Source of the DNA: Gnetum montanum
Taxonomy: Eukaryota; Streptophyta; Gnetopsida; Gnetales; Gnetaceae
Direction: 5' to 3'
DNA length: 64,000 bases
Assembly: GCA_015680685.1 (NCBI GenBank)
Contig: MNCI01025010.1
Coordinates: 154,106 to 218,105, forward strand
How positions within the stretch are numbered: position 1 is the stretch's first letter; the number at the start of each line of letters is the position of its first letter. Positions 55,300 through 64,000 of this stretch are shown here, piece by piece. The translations under genes were made by a program, and so were the position numbers. The notes under the pieces were generated by a model that saw only the letters and a list, made by a program, of their open reading frames with translations, made no database searches and had not been told where the DNA came from.

Positions 55300-56601
55300 T
55301 AGTAAATAATCAATTAACTACAGAGACAAATTGGTATAGTAGCATTCTTACCTATCTCCTTACACAAGAAACACCACAAGAGTTAGACATTAAAAAGAAA
55401 CAACAATTTCTACACCAAGCCAAGTATTTCATGGAAATCAATAGGCATCTTTATAAGGTATGCTCCGATGGCTTGGTTCGATGGTGTGTTCCCATTGTAG
55501 ATCAATAAGATGCTCATGAGGGTCCTTGTGGGAGTCATTATGCTGGGAGATGAATAGCCATTAAAATCTTGCTTGCAGGATATTATTGGCCTACATTGTT
55601 CCGAGATGCTCATCATTTCGTCCAATCTTCTGAATGCTTCCAACATGATGGGGGAATGACTACTAGAATGGAAGGTCCACAACAATGGATTCAACCTTTA
55701 GAACCCTTTGACATATGGGGAATTGATTTTATGGGGCCTATTACATCAATGTCCAATGGAAAAGCCTACATTATTGTTATTATTGACTATTTCACAAAGT
55801 GGGTAGAAGCAGCTGCTATTACGGATTGTACATCATCTACTTCTACATGATTTTCTTAGCAACAAATCGTTAACAGGTTTGGTGTGCCTTGTGCACTTAT
55901 TTCTAATAATAGTACACACTTTATAGGTGCGAATTTTCAAAAGTTGATGCAACACTTAGGAGTGGAACATAAGTTGACTACACCATATCACCCTCAAACA
56001 AATGGTCAAGCTGAAGTCACCAATAGTGAGATTACGAAAATATTGACATGAACCATTAGCAAATATAGGCGAGACTGGAGCACCAAACTGAACAACACTC
56101 TTTGGGCATACCGCTTCACATGGAAACTCCCCATAGGCTACTCTCCCTATAAGTTAGTGTACAGTAAACTTCCAATGCTTCCTATTCACATTGAGCTCCA
56201 TACACTATCTACGCCATTTTATCTCAACCTTGACCTTAATCTAGCATAGAAAGAACGGTTGATGAACCTTAATTTGCTAGATGAAAATCGATTAGCCACC
56301 CTATCATCTAATGAACTGCACAAGGCCCTTAACAAACAACGTCATGACCTAAGGATTAGGAAAGTTAAATATCAACTAGGAAATAAGGTTCTGTATTGGA
56401 ATCCCACTCATGTGTCACAATGAACTAAATTTCAAACATTGTGGGAAGGACCTTATGTTATTCATGCAACTTTTCCTTCAAGGGCCATGATGATTTACAA
56501 ACATGAGAGCCTAGATAGGAAATTGTTGGTTAATATCCAACAAACCAAACCTTTCCATGAGCCTAGAATAGCCAGCACCAATACTACCTATGTTGGTGAA
56601 T
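55300..56601 (+). pseudogene. B1 integrase
   Basis: The zinc-binding start: HEGPCGSHYAGR near 55518 (both His) and SSECFQHDG near 55630, where the first Cys of C-x2-C is lost. Core: WGIDFMGPITSM (55717-55752) with the first Asp, then GVPCALISNNSTHFIGANF (55881-55937), where the second Asp is Asn, and HPQTNGQAEVTNSEI (55990-56034) with the Glu. The tail has LHKALNKQRHDLRIRKVKYQ (56318-56377) and WEGPYVIHATFPSRAMMI. It ends at a TAA near 56601. Stops at 55507, 55549, 55848, 56050 and 56249. Confidence 0.85.
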
Positions 56602-58539
56602 AACCCTACTATTATTTTGGATCTCCTTCTTCCAACTCAGTCATGGGGGAGATGGCCACCAATGCTATCCATTCTAAGCCCTTAGCTCTTTTTGTATTTT
56701 TTTTACACATCTTTTTAATTTTACTTATTTTTTTTGACACCATCATTCACATTTTTTACTATTTCTTTGTTTGATTTACTTTCATTCATCATACAATAAG
56801 TGCTCATGATGGTGGATTTTACTATAATGGCGTTGATTGCTAATGTTTGGTTTTTACCTTTGACTTTTGATGTTGACACTAAGATATGGTTCTTTTAATA
56901 AAACACGCAATGAGTCCACGTCGTCCATTCATCCATTCAACTCTGTAGTCTTCCTTGGCTTTGGAACTGTACTATCCCTTTTTCTAAATGAACTTATTAA
57001 TGAATTGGTGGCTTGATATTCTTCAAACCAAGGAAGGACTCAATGGTTAAAAAGGATGTGACTTCAAGGGGATTCGACACAGTTGTGATGGCTATTCTCT
57101 TGGGTTCTTGGATGCTTTTCATGGGTTTTCCACCATTCCACTGTTGACCAAACATCAGGAAGTCGATTGAATTAAATAAGTCCTTGCGTGGTGTGGTTCT
57201 CACATAAAAAAATAACTAGTGAGAATTCAAAGCACACCCCTTAGACATAATAATGAAATATGGCCTACAAACACTAGTTACAGCATTGGAAAGATATGTT
57301 ATTCATGCCTGAAGGTTCCCTCTAACTAAGGCCCTTTCTCGCTTCCTACTTCTCTATCTTTCTCTCCTTGGAATGGTGGTGACTCTATGAATGCATTCTT
57401 GTTGCTTCAAGAGGATGGGTTGGTAAAATATGTTGATGCGAGGTCACTGAATGTGGTTTGTTTGATCCAAATTTGGAATGAATTCTATTCAGTCACCATA
57501 ACCATATAATACACAAGAGACTTTACACAACCTTGCTCTTGGGATTCCATTCCTTTCTCCTCTCCTTTCATATTTCTTCCCATATTCCACCTCATTGTTG
57601 GTTTTATGATTAGTCTATATCTTGGTTGAGGCATTGTTCGTCTTTGGTAACTTCTTGTGGGTAAGTTCTTAACCATTGTTTCATACATTATTCCTATAGC
57701 CTACGGACTCTTTGGTTTGTGGGTCTGTTAGGGCATAAAAGGCATGAGCCTACTTTGGGGATAACCCATTGACATTCCTTTATGGTACAATTGTTAAGTT
57801 ATTTCTCTTAAACATTATTTGCAATCAACCATTTCTTGTTTCATCTCCATCCATGACATCTATATTATTGGCATCACTGTTGTAATTTCTCTTATCTTTC
57901 TTGTTCCTTTAGTTTTTCCACCCTATTTCTACCGAAGGTTCACTCTTAGTTGTGGGGGCTCTATAACAAATTTTTTCATTCTATTACCTATCTCACCGCT
58001 ACACCTTGGATAGTTATTAGTTAAAAACCTCTAACCCAGTATCTGTCATACCCATAACCCAGCCAAGGTACTTCATATCAGGGCAAGGTATCAACTACAT
58101 TGTATCTTATCTATCCTTGCTAATTCATGACTATGTTGTGTGTGCAGATGGCGACCATATGAATAATGGACTCAGATAGGAGCCAGCACTTGGGATGGAC
58201 TGGAGCGAGAGTGGTTTTGCAAGGAGCCTGCTTCATCACGTGGCTATGGATAAACAATGGAGTGCACATTTTTGACATCATTAGCAATGTACCTCATTCT
58301 CTTTTCTCTCTCTCTTTTTCTCTTCAAGTTGTTGGATGAGGGTCTGGATGTCATCTATGTATAGTGTTCACCATAATGGTTATGAACACCAATGTTGTAA
58401 TATGTTTGTCAATCCGTTCACTGGGCACTTTGAGTCTATCACCCATGTCTCCGTCAATTGTCATTCAATCAATAATCTCATACCTTACCAATATTTTGTA
58501 AAGAACTCAAGGGTGATTTTTCATTTAATCATGGGGGTA
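56602..58539 (+). other. B1 3' non-coding region and polypurine tract
   Basis: It is almost 2 kb without a convincing gene. Short frames such as 57819-58013 are hydrophobic but carry no motif, so an env-like gene is not supported. It aligns in pieces with B3 8776-10054/17392-17922 and B2 11020-13014. The polypurine tract CATGGGGGTA is at 58530-58539. Confidence 0.7.
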
Positions 58540-59367
58540 TGATGAACCATGATATCGGGTCCATGATATTGGAGCCTGCTAAGCGATATCGTACATCCAA
58601 TGTCATAGCCTGTTTCATCATCTATAAATAAGATGCAGGTACACTTGGTTTGGCAATAGGTTAATTTAGTCTATTAGTCCCTTACCCAAACTCTTGCACT
58701 TTTCCCTTCTCAGAGTTAGAATTATTTCTGAGTGCCCATAGTAAGAGTCATAAAGTGAACAAATCTTTATTTGAGCATTGTATACTTGAGCACACCTTGT
58801 GGCTGGAAATAAATACGAACTTTGTGATAACCTTTGTAGCATTCAAAATAGATTATCTCTTACCCTTCATGTTATTTACAGTTATTTAATGCTTTATGTA
58901 GTTAATTAATGTTTTTTCTCTCACCTTGTTAATTCTCCCAAGTAAGCACACTCAGTATGACCACTTCGAGCATGCATGGAACACTTGGTAACCTAGTAAC
59001 AATTAGCGTTTGGTAATCTTAGTAGTGCTACATTAGTTCAGGATGTGTATAGCAAGTGGGAATGAATGCTGGTGTAAGGAATAGTTAGAGCATAGTTGAT
59101 TAGTTAAATTAAATTAGTTACTTAATTATTTCACTTCTCCCTTTTTAGCACCAAAACATAAAACATAAAAATATATAAAAATCATATACCTCAAGTTTAC
59201 TTAACCATTCAATTATGCTATACAAGTGAGCTTGGGAAGACAATGATTAACTAACCCGTCCTTGTCCTGTAAAGGTGCATAAGCACTTAGTCTTTGAAAT
59301 TCGACCAGATCATGCATGGATGCTCGTATTCGTATGGTTGAGCATAAGGATACCTTGCCACTCATCA
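58540..59367 (+). repeat. B1 3' LTR
   Basis: It is 828 bp, TGATGAACC...CTCATCA, with TATAAATA at 58623-58630 and fewer U3 palindrome units than the 5' copy. Immediately followed by the CCAAT target duplicate. Confidence 0.95.
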
Positions 59368-59372
59368 CCAAT

Positions 59373-60230
59373 GTATAAATATTATATTCTTTTAAATATT
59401 TGAGTCTCATTTATATGGACAATTACATGTGAAGGAAGTATATTAAAGAAAGAATAGTAATAGATTTCAAGGCTTTGTATGCTTTCCAAACAAGTACAAG
59501 GATTTAGGACTCTATGTTTAGAAGGCAAAAACAAAGACCATTATATATCTTATTGTATTGTATAAATGTTTTGTTTGGGACTTAGATTTAGTGCTAAAAT
59601 TTGAAAAAATATTAAAAGAGTGCAAAATACTTTTTTTCTTGATGAGTTAAAGGTGAAGATGTAAACATATTACATAGTGTTATTATGTAAATATGATTTA
59701 TTACCTTTAAAAGTAGAAGCATTATGCTAATTCATTACATATACTCATAGCATGCATATCCTAAGGTAAGTAAAATTCTCTAAAGTAGTTAGAGAGGATT
59801 TGTGAGATCATGGTTGGTACTTTCAAGGAATGCAATGGTTGGGAAAATAAAAATTCTCTTGGGGGAACATGCAGAAAAATGCTAATTATATTTTCCAACT
59901 GGTGAAGTGAAAATGATTTAACATACATGTGGTCTAATGTAGAAGGCAAAAGATAGTTTTATTTACACCACATTAGATCTAATAAACTAGATATAGAAGT
60001 TTACTATCTCTCAACTACTATTCTAATCAAGTATTAGAATCTATTAGTAAGTTTCTCTTAAGTTCTCATCATCTTATAATTGAAAGTGGAAAATGGATTC
60101 AACTCACTTGAGAAGAGCACATTTAAAGGTTGTATAGATCAAGAACCTTTGAAGATAAGTTACAAGTGTTTCTTTCTCAAGTTGGGACTACCTATTGAGA
60201 TAGCATTATAATGTTACAAAAAAAAGTTAG
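59373..60230 (+). pseudogene. LINE RT end and C-terminal domain, second part
   Basis: Directly after the second CCAAT comes SFKYLSLIYM (59389-59420), the SFKYLG motif that follows the catalytic ADD block in LINE RTs. Then IVIDFKALYAFQT (59455-59495), a linker, and near 60070 SHHLIIE-x-GKW, the block that opens the C-terminal region in RTE/CR1/L2-like proteins. The zinc-finger cysteines expected after it are not readable. Similarity fades by 60230. Confidence 0.7.
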
Positions 60231-60735
60231 TATGATTTATTTTTTATGTCCTTATTAGCACTTTGTTAATTTTTAGAGTTTATCTTTATTTTTCATGAAA
60301 ATGTAGCATTTTTTCAATAGATCCTATGGGTATTTAGAAATAATAAAGCTTTATTTTTATTTCATTTTATTTTAATAATACAAATCATCAACAAGAATTA
60401 TAGGTTTTAATTGTCTACCATTATTCAAATTGTTCTTTATTTTTATGTAATATTTTATTCATGTTCCTTAAAATGATTACCTCTTGTAGCACATCAAAAG
60501 AAATTTGAACATGCTATTCAATATACATCTATGTCAAACACCATAGATGTAGAAGCACAATTGTAATAAGAGCCACACTACATTGGCACTAGTTGACAAT
60601 TAAAAACGTAGATAGAAGTGGCCAACTTAAAATGTAAATTTGAAATATGCAAGATTGTAGCTTATGTACTACATATCTTGCATTTACAATGAAACTTTAC
60701 CTTAAGCTAAAAAGTGATCTTGGTAACATGAATTT
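60231..60735. other. AT-rich stretch, no gene seen
   Basis: It may include the LINE 3' end. A small perfect hairpin, ACATCTATG...CATAGATGT, lies at about 60523-60548. GGCACTAGTTG and similar short words do not add up to a known element. Confidence 0.3.
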
Positions 60736-60757
60736 TGGTGGTGTTTCATTAGCCCCT

Positions 60758-60801
60758 CTTTGTTGATGTCTAGAGGATTGACCTGAGAGACATCAACAAA
60801 G
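60758..60801 (-). other. Conserved hairpin near the 3' LTR of element D
   Basis: In the element's sense CTTTGTTGATGTCT pairs perfectly with AGACATCAACAAAG over 14 bp with a 16-base loop. The twelfth pair is T-A here and C-G in A (7023-7067), and a G-T pair in A is a Watson-Crick pair here. Flanks GAGGGGCTAATGAAACACC match A. Confidence 0.75.
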
Positions 60802-61470
60802 AATACAAAGCACCACTACAAGTCCATCACCAATGTCTTTTCACTGTGCTTGATTCAATAGTATTGAACCATGCTCAAGAGTGCTCATCAAGATGGAGTC
60901 AGGCTATGATGATGAAATGATAATGTGATTATGAAGAAATAGTCATGAGGGCTAACAAATATTTGGTCAAATGTTTTAGACTATGTACTTTGTGTTTAGA
61001 AGTGTGGTTCACTCGATGAATGTGTTTGAGGAACCAACACTTCACTCCAAGGTTTCATTGGCCTCTTGGTGATGTGCTTTTCACCAAGGAAAATTTGATG
61101 TGGTTATTCTATTAAGTGACCCATGTTACACTCAACAAGCTTGGGGTTTTTCCATTGAACAAGGTGTGTTACGCTTGATACACTTAGTGTTTTCCCACTG
61201 AATGAAATGTGTTACATTCAAGTGGACATGGAGGTGAAGAACAAAAAAAGGATGCCATATGATCATGATGCATGATTGTCAACATAGGTCAACATTGTTT
61301 CTTAAGGTATGGAAGGTTATATTTAGGAAATGGGGTTTGACTCAAAGGAAATGATGTGGAACAAGTACTCTAGGTAAGGAGGAAAAATTTACTAAATCTT
61401 GTGCATTGAGATTATGTGGTAACTTGCTGTTGTGATGAGTTGCATCCTTGTGATGGCTCCAAGCTTCATC
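60802..61470 (-). other. Element D 3' non-coding region, no gene seen
   Basis: It corresponds in place to 6167-7022 of element A. Two or three loose direct copies of a GTGTTACRCTTGA...TTTTYCCAYTGAA unit lie at 61130-61225. Confidence 0.4.
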
Positions 61471-61505
61471 CTACAAACACAACTCCAAGAGAACTAGAAA
61501 ACTAG
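61471..61505 (-). promoter_or_regulatory. Acceptor-like conserved site of element D
   Basis: In the element's sense, TTCTCTTGGAGTTGTGTTTG then TAG, matching element A 6145-6166 nearly base for base. Confidence 0.4.
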
Positions 61506-61609
61506 AGAAAGAAATCATGTTGTTACAATGGGATACATTAGGCCACTAAGGATGGTTCAACAAATCTAACTACGTGAGGTCACATGTTGCCAATTGATGT
61601 CCCTAGTAG

Positions 61610-61690
61610 GTTGCATTGCTAGTTTAAGGCCTTAGTAAGCCATGGTGCCAGTTTAGGGTCATAGCAGACCATAGAGATCAAGCTCACTTA
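61610..61690 (-). repeat. Minisatellite 2 units of element D
   Basis: In the element's sense, GGTCTGCTATGACCCTAAAC then CTTACTAAGGCCTTAAACTA, two units of the shared ATGRCSTWAAACT type. Confidence 0.7.
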
Positions 61691-61729
61691 TTGATGATTG
61701 TCAATATCATGGCTGCTATAGGCTACATG

Positions 61730-61872
61730 TAGTATGGTTTGAGATAGGAATGATTGACTAGATTGACTAACTCATTTGCATCCATGTCTGCTATTCTAAA
61801 TGTGCTATTATAGTAGGATTTAATGACCAAGAAAGGCCCTTCCTAGTTGGCTGATAATTTATCCATGTGCTT
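61730..61872 (-). pseudogene. D integrase C-terminal tail
   Basis: The minus strand reads HMDKLSAN, a stop in place of the W, EGPFLVIKSYYNSTFRIADM, then ELVNLVNHSYLKPYY. This is the usual end of Ty3 integrases (GKL-x3-WEGP-h-x-h...T-h-x-h-x-D-h-x-G...N-x2-hLKxYY). The catalytic core is absent. Confidence 0.65.
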
Positions 61873-61959
61873 CAATTGTTAAACTAGCACAATTGTTATC
61901 CATTAGGCGATCAGGCTACTCTTGTAGATATTGATTATGATGGCTCTAAGTATGTTATC

Positions 61960-62340
61960 TTTGCAAATGAGGCTGACCTAGCTCCTAAAGAGGTAGTGTC
62001 TCCATTTCTTCAATGAGAAGACTAGTGCTAGACAATACTTCTTCACTTCAGAATGCCTAGTCTCATGAACAACTAATGCACGCCTAAGGTAATATATTGG
62101 CATCTCGACTCCATCATCACATTTTTGATAGAATAGAGAAGTAATGGACATTTCAAGGATGGCAAGGTAGATGTAAAATAATCTACCCTCTTGTGGAGGG
62201 TAGACAATCAATAGTTGTACTAACTCTTACTTAAGGTTTTCAAATTCTTCTTGGCATTAAGCTGTCCACTCAAAGTGAACTCCTTTCTTAAGCAAGTTTT
62301 GCATAGGTTGTAACTTATTCATAAGCCTAATGATGAACCT
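61960..62340 (-). pseudogene. D RNase H, first half
   Basis: 61978-62211 is open: YPPQEGRLFYIYLAILEMSI, where the first catalytic Asp is replaced as in G, then YYLRRALVVHETRHSEVKKY and LALVFSLKKWRHYL with the E-x-x-h region. It matches G 41940-42150. The second half is deleted. Confidence 0.7.
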
Positions 62341-62349
62341 ATGAATAAA

Positions 62350-63060
62350 TTATAATCTACCTTGTAATCCCCAAAGCTCCTTGAGGTCAGTTAGCATTGC
62401 CAAGTTGGAGGTGGCCTTAACCTTATCAAGATTGAAATGTATCCTTGCTTCTAATATTACAAATTCAAGCATCTTATTGGTTTTAACGCCAAAGACATAC
62501 TTCTTATGATTAAGTAAATGTTCTAACTTAAGGCATCGTTTAAGCACAAGGTCTAGGTCACTAGCCATTTTAATCTTAATGGCTATATCATCTATATAAT
62601 CATTGAGTAATTCTAACATGTAGTTACTAAAGATATGTGTCATGGCTCTTTGATAGGTTTCCCCTACATTCTTAAGGCTAAAAGACATCATGGTGTAGTA
62701 AATGGTCCCCCAAGGGATCATGAAGTTTAGGCTAAGTTGGTGCTTTAGGTTAATCCTAACTTGGTTGTATCCTAAGAACCCATTCATAAAGGATAATAAG
62801 GCATGCCAAACTGTAGCATTAATGAGTTGATTAATACTAGGTGAAGAATACTCATCCTTAATGGTTACCTTATTTAGGTCTCAGAAATTGATGCAAATAT
62901 AGATAATCCCTTTTTTCTAGGAACTACCATGATGTTAGATACTTAGTCTACATAGTCAATAGCTCTAATGAAACTAGTTGGTATAGCTTTATGATTTTAT
63001 CATGAACTACCAAGGTTAAATCTGGTCTAATGTTGTGCACTTTTTCTTAACTAGTCTAAT
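62350..63060 (-). pseudogene. D reverse transcriptase
   Basis: It opens near 63060 with LTLVVHDKIIKLYQ (G: VALAVHDEITKLYK), then broken finger motifs. 62787-62350 is open for 145 residues: GFLGYNQVRINLKHQ, FSLKNVGETYQRAMTHIFSN, and the catalytic YIDDIAI (62591-62611) intact, then FVILEARIHFNLDKVKA. Earlier, EDMLGLDPCLVQHH near 63090-63130 matches SLDPHIIQHN of G. Same lineage as G. Confidence 0.8.
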
Positions 63061-63429
63061 GCTAGGATCGAGTATGATGTTGTGCTAGACTAGGCATGGA
63101 TCTAGGCCAAGCATATCTTCATATGACTACGAAAAGGCCTTAATGTTATCTTATAGGATCTTGGTGATGTCTTGAGCTTGTTGAGGTTCCAATGAGAAAC
63201 TTAGTTTAATGATTTTCTCCTTACCACTATGTTTTATGAGAGGAACCTTAGCCAAAGAGTCTTTAGTTACATCACCAACTTCTAGAGGGTTTTAACTAGG
63301 TTTTTAGGCCATTCTAGAGGTTTTTTTTATTAAGGATATGTGGTTGAAAAGACTCTTAGGCTCAAGATCTAAACAATCAAGATCAATACATCATTCAACA
63401 TTACCATGAGGCCCCCTTAGGCTGAAAGG

Positions 63430-64000
63430 TAAGGCAATTTGTTTCCAAGTATCCATACTTCAATCCTGCATAGCAACCATAAGCACATTAAGTGGTACTT
63501 GGGTAAAAATGAGTAAAAAAAAAATGCTAAAATGATTTAGTAAACATGCAAAAATATGGTATTTCAATGACAAAAAAAATGAAAACAAGGTCAACCAAGG
63601 CTATTAGAGATCGATAATGACCAATGGATTAAACAAAGGCCAAAGAAGCTCAATCAAGGGCCATAAGAGAGAAAATAAGGTGAACATGGTAAGAAAAGAA
63701 CTTATACAAAGGTTGTATAAAGTCAACTAATGAGAAAGAAGGTCAGCAATGGAACACAAGGCCAAAAACAAGGTCAAATATATGATAATGGAATACATAT
63801 GACAAAAATTTGCTGATATTGTTCAAGCAAGGTTAGATTTTGCTAGTTTTAGGCCTTAGTAGGCCATGGTATGTGGCTACAAGGTTACTAGAAGAATTTG
63901 GGCACATGAGGAGGTTATTTCAGAGCTATTTTGAAGCAAAAAATGGCACTTCTGTTGTGACTAAACTGGGCCCTACTAGGACTATGCTAGCCTAGCATAG
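63430..64000 (-). other. Element D region upstream of RT: minisatellite unit and terminal palindrome
   Basis: No gene is readable. GGTCAACCAAGG/AAGGTCAA-type short words recur at 63585-63790. A minisatellite 1 unit (CCATGGCCTACTAAGGCCTA in the element's sense) lies at 63845-63872. CTATGCTAG-C-CTAGCATAG, a 19-base palindrome, ends the window (63982-64000). Confidence 0.5.

Larger units (their letters stand above)
49463..59367 (+). mobile_element. Element B1: complete Athila-like Ty3 LTR retrotransposon
   Basis: Both LTRs (49463-50318, 58540-59367) begin TGATGAACC and end CTCATCA, and CCAAT flanks both sides (49458-49462, 59368-59372). Primer site, gag, protease, RT, RNase H, integrase, a long 3' non-coding region and a polypurine tract are all present in order. 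Total length is 9905 bp. All coding parts have stops or shifts. Motifs and the tRNA-Asp type primer site point to the Athila lineage. It lies inside the LINE. Confidence 0.95.
47400..60230 (+). mobile_element. LINE (non-LTR retrotransposon), split by element B1
   Basis: The visible parts are 47400-49462 and 59373-60230. In order: endonuclease, linker, RT, then (after B1) the rest of RT/thumb and the C-terminal region. The join across B1 is exact: removing 49463-59372 restores one run of LINE similarity with a single CCAAT. No poly-A tail or target duplication of the LINE itself was found. The motif set (GCPLSPTLFGIFID, SFKYL, SHHLIIE) seems closer to RTE/CR1/L2-type LINEs than to plant L1, but that is a tentative reading. 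Confidence 0.75.
60737..64000 (-). mobile_element. Element D: Tat/Ogre-like, minus strand, runs off the window
   Basis: Reading down from 64000: one minisatellite 1 unit (63845-63872), RT (63060-62350), RNase H (62211-61978), integrase tail (61872-61730), minisatellite 2 units (61690-61610), the acceptor-like site (61505-61471) and the conserved hairpin (60801-60758). The order of the non-coding landmarks equals element A. The integrase core is deleted between 61978 and 61872. Gag and protease lie beyond the window. Confidence 0.75.

Noticed and set aside
57819-58013. Hydrophobic frame in the B1 3' region as an env-like gene
   Set aside because: It is only 64 codons, with no signal or transmembrane layout typical of an envelope protein and no counterpart open in B2 or B3.

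Overview
This window looks like heterochromatic, repeat-packed nuclear DNA of a plant, probably a seed plant with a large genome. The evidence is wall-to-wall Athila-like and Tat/Ogre-like Ty3 LTR retrotransposons, a tRNA-Asp type primer site, short GT-AG introns of 76-97 bp, TTTAGGG telomere-type motifs inside a tandem array, and AT-rich minisatellites. I see no intact host gene, tRNA, rRNA or CRISPR. Almost every coding frame is broken by stops and frameshifts, so the coding features are pseudogenes. The genus cannot be read from the sequence.

Left part (1-18742): a nest. The 3' half of an Athila-like element (B3, plus strand) is split twice: by a Tat/Ogre-like element (A, ends 8659, 5' end off-window) and by a complete but pol-deleted Athila-like element (B2, 10055-17386, minus strand, TSD ATATT). 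Next come a minus-strand chromovirus-like pol remnant (F, about 19860-21990) and a 0.9-kb tandem repeat (22831-25640) whose units carry TTTAGGG-like blocks.

Middle (25750-42862): a chain of Tat/Ogre-like pieces. These are C (gag), an LTR of about 1.7 kb full of TAGCATAGC-type palindromes, E1 and E2 (gag/protease plus minisatellites), and G (RT-RNase H-start of integrase). E1 and E2 both carry, on the opposite strand after the protease and the minisatellite, a decayed intron-containing gene. The two copies are diverged but share protein sequence and a phase-0 intron at the same place. The longer copy (35385-38930) begins with what reads as an FCP1/NIF-type HAD phosphatase domain and ends in a coiled-coil-like, acidic tail. 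This is the most interesting object in the window.

Right part (42863-64000): unassigned AT-rich sequence, a 115-bp tandem array, then a LINE (endonuclease, RT, C-terminal domain) cut in two by a complete Athila-like element (B1, 49463-59367, TSD CCAAT on both sides). The window ends in a minus-strand Tat/Ogre-like element (D) with RT, RNase H and only the tail of integrase.

Within an LTR element, gag would form the particle, protease mature it, RT/RNase H copy the RNA from the tRNA primer, and integrase insert the copy. No element here keeps all of these in readable frames. Two single-N gaps (12882, 27095) are each flanked by the same sequence on both sides, so they look like unmerged contig overlaps rather than biology. 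Family names rest on motif reading by eye, without database searches.
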